NCBI RefSeq assembly: GCF_020991275.1
Contig: NZ_JAJLQY010000001.1
Location: 868,001 to 932,000, forward strand
DNA length: 64,000 bases
Direction: 5' to 3'
DNA from: Actinocorallia sp. API 0066
GTDB taxonomy: Bacteria > Actinomycetota > Actinomycetes > Streptosporangiales > Streptosporangiaceae
Numbering within the stretch: position 1 is the first letter of the stretch; each line of letters starts with the position of its first letter. Below are positions 62,340-64,000 of the stretch, piece by piece. The position numbers and the translations under genes are program-made. Under the pieces are notes generated by a model, which saw nothing but the letters and a program-made list of their open reading frames with translations, had not been told where the DNA came from and did no database searches.

Positions 62340-63121
62340 AACTCCTCAAGGGGCGCCTCCTCCACGCCTACACGCTGCTGCTCGTCGCGTGGCTCGTGCT
62401 GCCGATCGCGGTGATGATCGCGTTCGGCTTCAACGACACGTCCTCCAAGCAGAACTTCGTCTGGGAGGGCTTCACCTTCGAGTGGTACGCCCGCCTGTTC
62501 GAGAAGGAGGACCTGACCAGGGCGCTGGTCAACTCACTCCTGATCGCCCTGCTCAGCACGGTGGTCACCACGGTCATCGGGACCATGGTCGGGCTCGCGC
62601 TCGGCAGGTTCCGGTTCCGCGGCCAGGGCACGTCCAACTTTGTGCTCTTCGCCGCGATCTCGACGCCCGAACTCGTCATGGGCTCCTCGCTCCTGGCGAT
62701 GTTCGTGCAGCTCAACACCCCGCGCGGGTTCGTCACGATCCTGCTGGCGCACGTGATGTTCTCCATCGCGTTCGTCGCGGTGACGGTGCGCGCGCGGGTC
62801 GTCGGCCTCGACCCCTCCCTGGAGGAGGCCGCGGCCGACCTCGGGGCCTCCGGCTGGACGACGTTCCGGCTGGTCACCCTGCCGATGATCATGCCGGGCG
62901 TGATGGCCGGGGCGATGCTCGCCTTCGCCCTGTCCGTCGACGACTTCGTGATCACCAATTTCACCAGCGGGTCCACCGTGACGTTCCCGCTGTGGGTGTG
63001 GAGTTCCACAAGAACGGGGACGCCACCCCAGGTCAACGTGATGGGCACGTTGATCTTCGCGGTCGGTGTGCTGGTCGCGCTCTACAACCTCTGGTCGGCG
63101 CGCCGCCGCAGAACCACCTGA
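62336..63121 (+). CDS. potC: Polyamine ABC permease PotC
   Basis: A 261-aa permease, six helices. FGFNDTSSKQNFVWEGFTFE WYARLF follows the first helix as in PotC; the EAA loop is LEEAAADLGASGWTTFRLVT LPMIMPG and SVDDFVITNFTSG is conserved. ATG 62336 overlaps potB. An interrupted hairpin lies between it and the oxidoreductase gene. Confidence 0.93.
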   Translation: MKLLKGRLLHAYTLLLVAWLVLPIAVMIAFGFNDTSSKQNFVWEGFTFEWYARLFEKEDLTRALVNSLLIALLSTVVTTVIGTMVGLALGRFRFRGQGTSNFVLFAAISTPELVMGSSLLAMFVQLNTPRGFVTILLAHVMFSIAFVAVTVRARVVGLDPSLEEAAADLGASGWTTFRLVTLPMIMPGVMAGAMLAFALSVDDFVITNFTSGSTVTFPLWVWSSTRTGTPPQVNVMGTLIFAVGVLVALYNLWSARRRRTT

Positions 63122-63137
63122 GACGTGACCCTAGTCG

Positions 63138-63179
63138 CGGCCGGGGAAGCCCCGTCTGAAAGCGGACGGGCCCCGGCCG
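63138..63179 (+). terminator. Nested hairpin between potC and the oxidoreductase gene
   Basis: An outer 9-bp stem CGGCCGGGG/CCCCGGCCG (63138-63146, 63171-63179) encloses CCCGTC-tgaaagcg-GACGGG. It has the same stem-within-stem design as the elements after coaD and rplS but different sequence. Probably a partial terminator. Confidence 0.55.
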
Positions 63180-63209
63180 ACGGCCCAGGGGGCACAGGAG
63201 AAGGGACAT

Positions 63210-64000
63210 GTGAATGCGTTGAAGGCTCTGGCGCAGGCCGAGCCGACTCCGTACTGGCTTGAAGACCCGGCTCGACCCGAGCCCCTCCCGTCGCTGGTGG
63301 AGACGACCACCTGCGACCTGGCCGTGATCGGCGGCGGTTACACGGGACTGTGGACCGCCCTCATGGCCAAGGAGCGCGATCCGTCCCTGGACGTGGTCGT
63401 CGTCGAGGCCGACCGCGTGGGTGGCGCGGCCTCCGGACGCAACGGCGGTTTCTGCGCCGCGTCCCTCACGCACGGCCTGTGGAACGGCATGGCCCGCTGG
63501 CCGGGCCAGATCGCCGAGCTGGAACGGCTCGGCAAGGAGAACCTGCAGGAGATCGCCGACACCGTCGCCAGGTACGGCATCGACTGCGACTTCGAGTTCA
63601 CCGGCGAACTGCACGTCGCCACCGAGCAGTGGCAGCTCGCCGATCTCGCCGAGGAGGCCGAGCACGGCGCCCGCCTCGGCCACGACGTGCGGCTGCTGGA
63701 CCGCGAGGCCGTCCGCGCCGAAGTCGACTCGCCCACCTACCTCGGCGGCCTCTGGGACCGCGACGGCGCGGCGATGCTGCACCCCGCCAAACTCGCCTGG
63801 GGGCTGCGCGAGGCGTGTGTGGCGCTCGGCGTCCGGATCTACGAGCACACGCCCGTCACGGCGCTCCAGGAGGCGCGCGCGGGCCTGTGGCTGCGCACCC
63901 CCTACGGCGGGGTGCGGGCGGGCCGGGTGGCGCTCGGCACCGGCGTGTTCCCGCCTCTGCTGAAGCGGCTCAAGCACTACCTGGTGCCCGTCTACGACTA
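63210..64000 (+). CDS. FAD-dependent amine oxidoreductase (partial)
   Basis: This gene is open to the window end, with 263 codons visible. The N-terminal FAD-binding DAO fold is CDLAVIGGGYTGLWTALMAK (about residues 35-54) and VVVEADRVGGAASGRNGGFC; the SGRNGG and later HPAKLAWGLREACVALGVRI segments match PuuB-type gamma-glutamylputrescine or related amine oxidases. As the last visible gene of the Lrp-controlled polyamine operon it would oxidise the imported amine to the aldehyde used by the dehydrogenase at 57565. GTG 63210 has AGGAGAAGGGA upstream. Confidence 0.88.
   Translation, partial: MNALKALAQAEPTPYWLEDPARPEPLPSLVETTTCDLAVIGGGYTGLWTALMAKERDPSLDVVVVEADRVGGAASGRNGGFCAASLTHGLWNGMARWPGQIAELERLGKENLQEIADTVARYGIDCDFEFTGELHVATEQWQLADLAEEAEHGARLGHDVRLLDREAVRAEVDSPTYLGGLWDRDGAAMLHPAKLAWGLREACVALGVRIYEHTPVTALQEARAGLWLRTPYGGVRAGRVALGTGVFPPLLKRLKHYLVPVYD

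Overview
The window is high-GC actinobacterial chromosome: GTG, TTG and probably CTG starts, GC-rich third codon positions, DUF2469, a GlnR-type box, and an rpmB / smc-ftsY / amtB-glnK-glnD / ffh-rpsP-trmD-rplS-lepB-rnhB / rpsB-tsf-pyrH-frr-cdsA-rlmN gene order. I read it as Actinomycetota, plausibly Streptosporangiales (a Thermomonosporaceae-like relative); the genus is a guess.

Layout. 1-11.5 kb: rpmB (partial), FakA-like kinase, recG, HEAT-repeat protein, rsmD, a class B-like PBP, coaD, yceD-rpmF, rnc-mutM-acyP. 11.6-17.8 kb: a 60-aa coiled-coil protein, smc, ftsY, a four-TM protein. 17.8-22.7 kb: an unknown secreted protein diverging from a GlnR-box-controlled amtB-glnK-glnD operon. 22.9-31.8 kb: a seven-gene Pst-like cluster (three PstS-like binding proteins, two of them C-terminally membrane-anchored, PstC, PstA, PstB, and a sortase-fold protein lacking the catalytic Cys and His). 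31.8-38.8 kb: ffh, rpsP, KH protein, rimM, trmD, rplS, lepB, rnhB, DUF2469, yraN. 38.8-46.5 kb: comM, split inside its Walker B codons by a 6,115-bp large-serine-integrase element. 46.5-50.1 kb: a gene-free, repeat-rich stretch, dprA, an eight-copy 25-bp minisatellite and an M23 peptidase. 50.3-56.9 kb: rpsB, tsf, pyrH, frr, cdsA, rlmN, a DivIVA-like protein, a HIT protein. 56.9-64 kb: an Lrp regulator facing a putrescine-type operon (aldehyde dehydrogenase, potADBC order A-D-B-C, FAD oxidoreductase running off the end).

How the parts work together. Most of the window is translation, secretion, DNA repair and chromosome segregation housekeeping. AmtB-GlnK-GlnD form the ammonium uptake and PII signalling unit. 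The polyamine block imports putrescine/spermidine and oxidises the amine to GABA under likely Lrp-family control. YraN-ComM-DprA would be the DNA-processing module, but ComM is broken by the element, which carries its integrase, a winged-helix protein, an XRE/DUF5753 regulator, a DUF6879 protein and small ORFs, with no recognisable transfer or resistance gene.

Most notable: (i) the translationally coupled Pst-like cluster with a predicted dead sortase and anchored receptors lacking LPXTG motifs; (ii) the comM element, whose attP can be rebuilt from its two ends as a 46-bp imperfect dyad centred on GA; (iii) a nested-hairpin repeat whose inner hairpin is conserved while the outer stem changes with compensating pairs.
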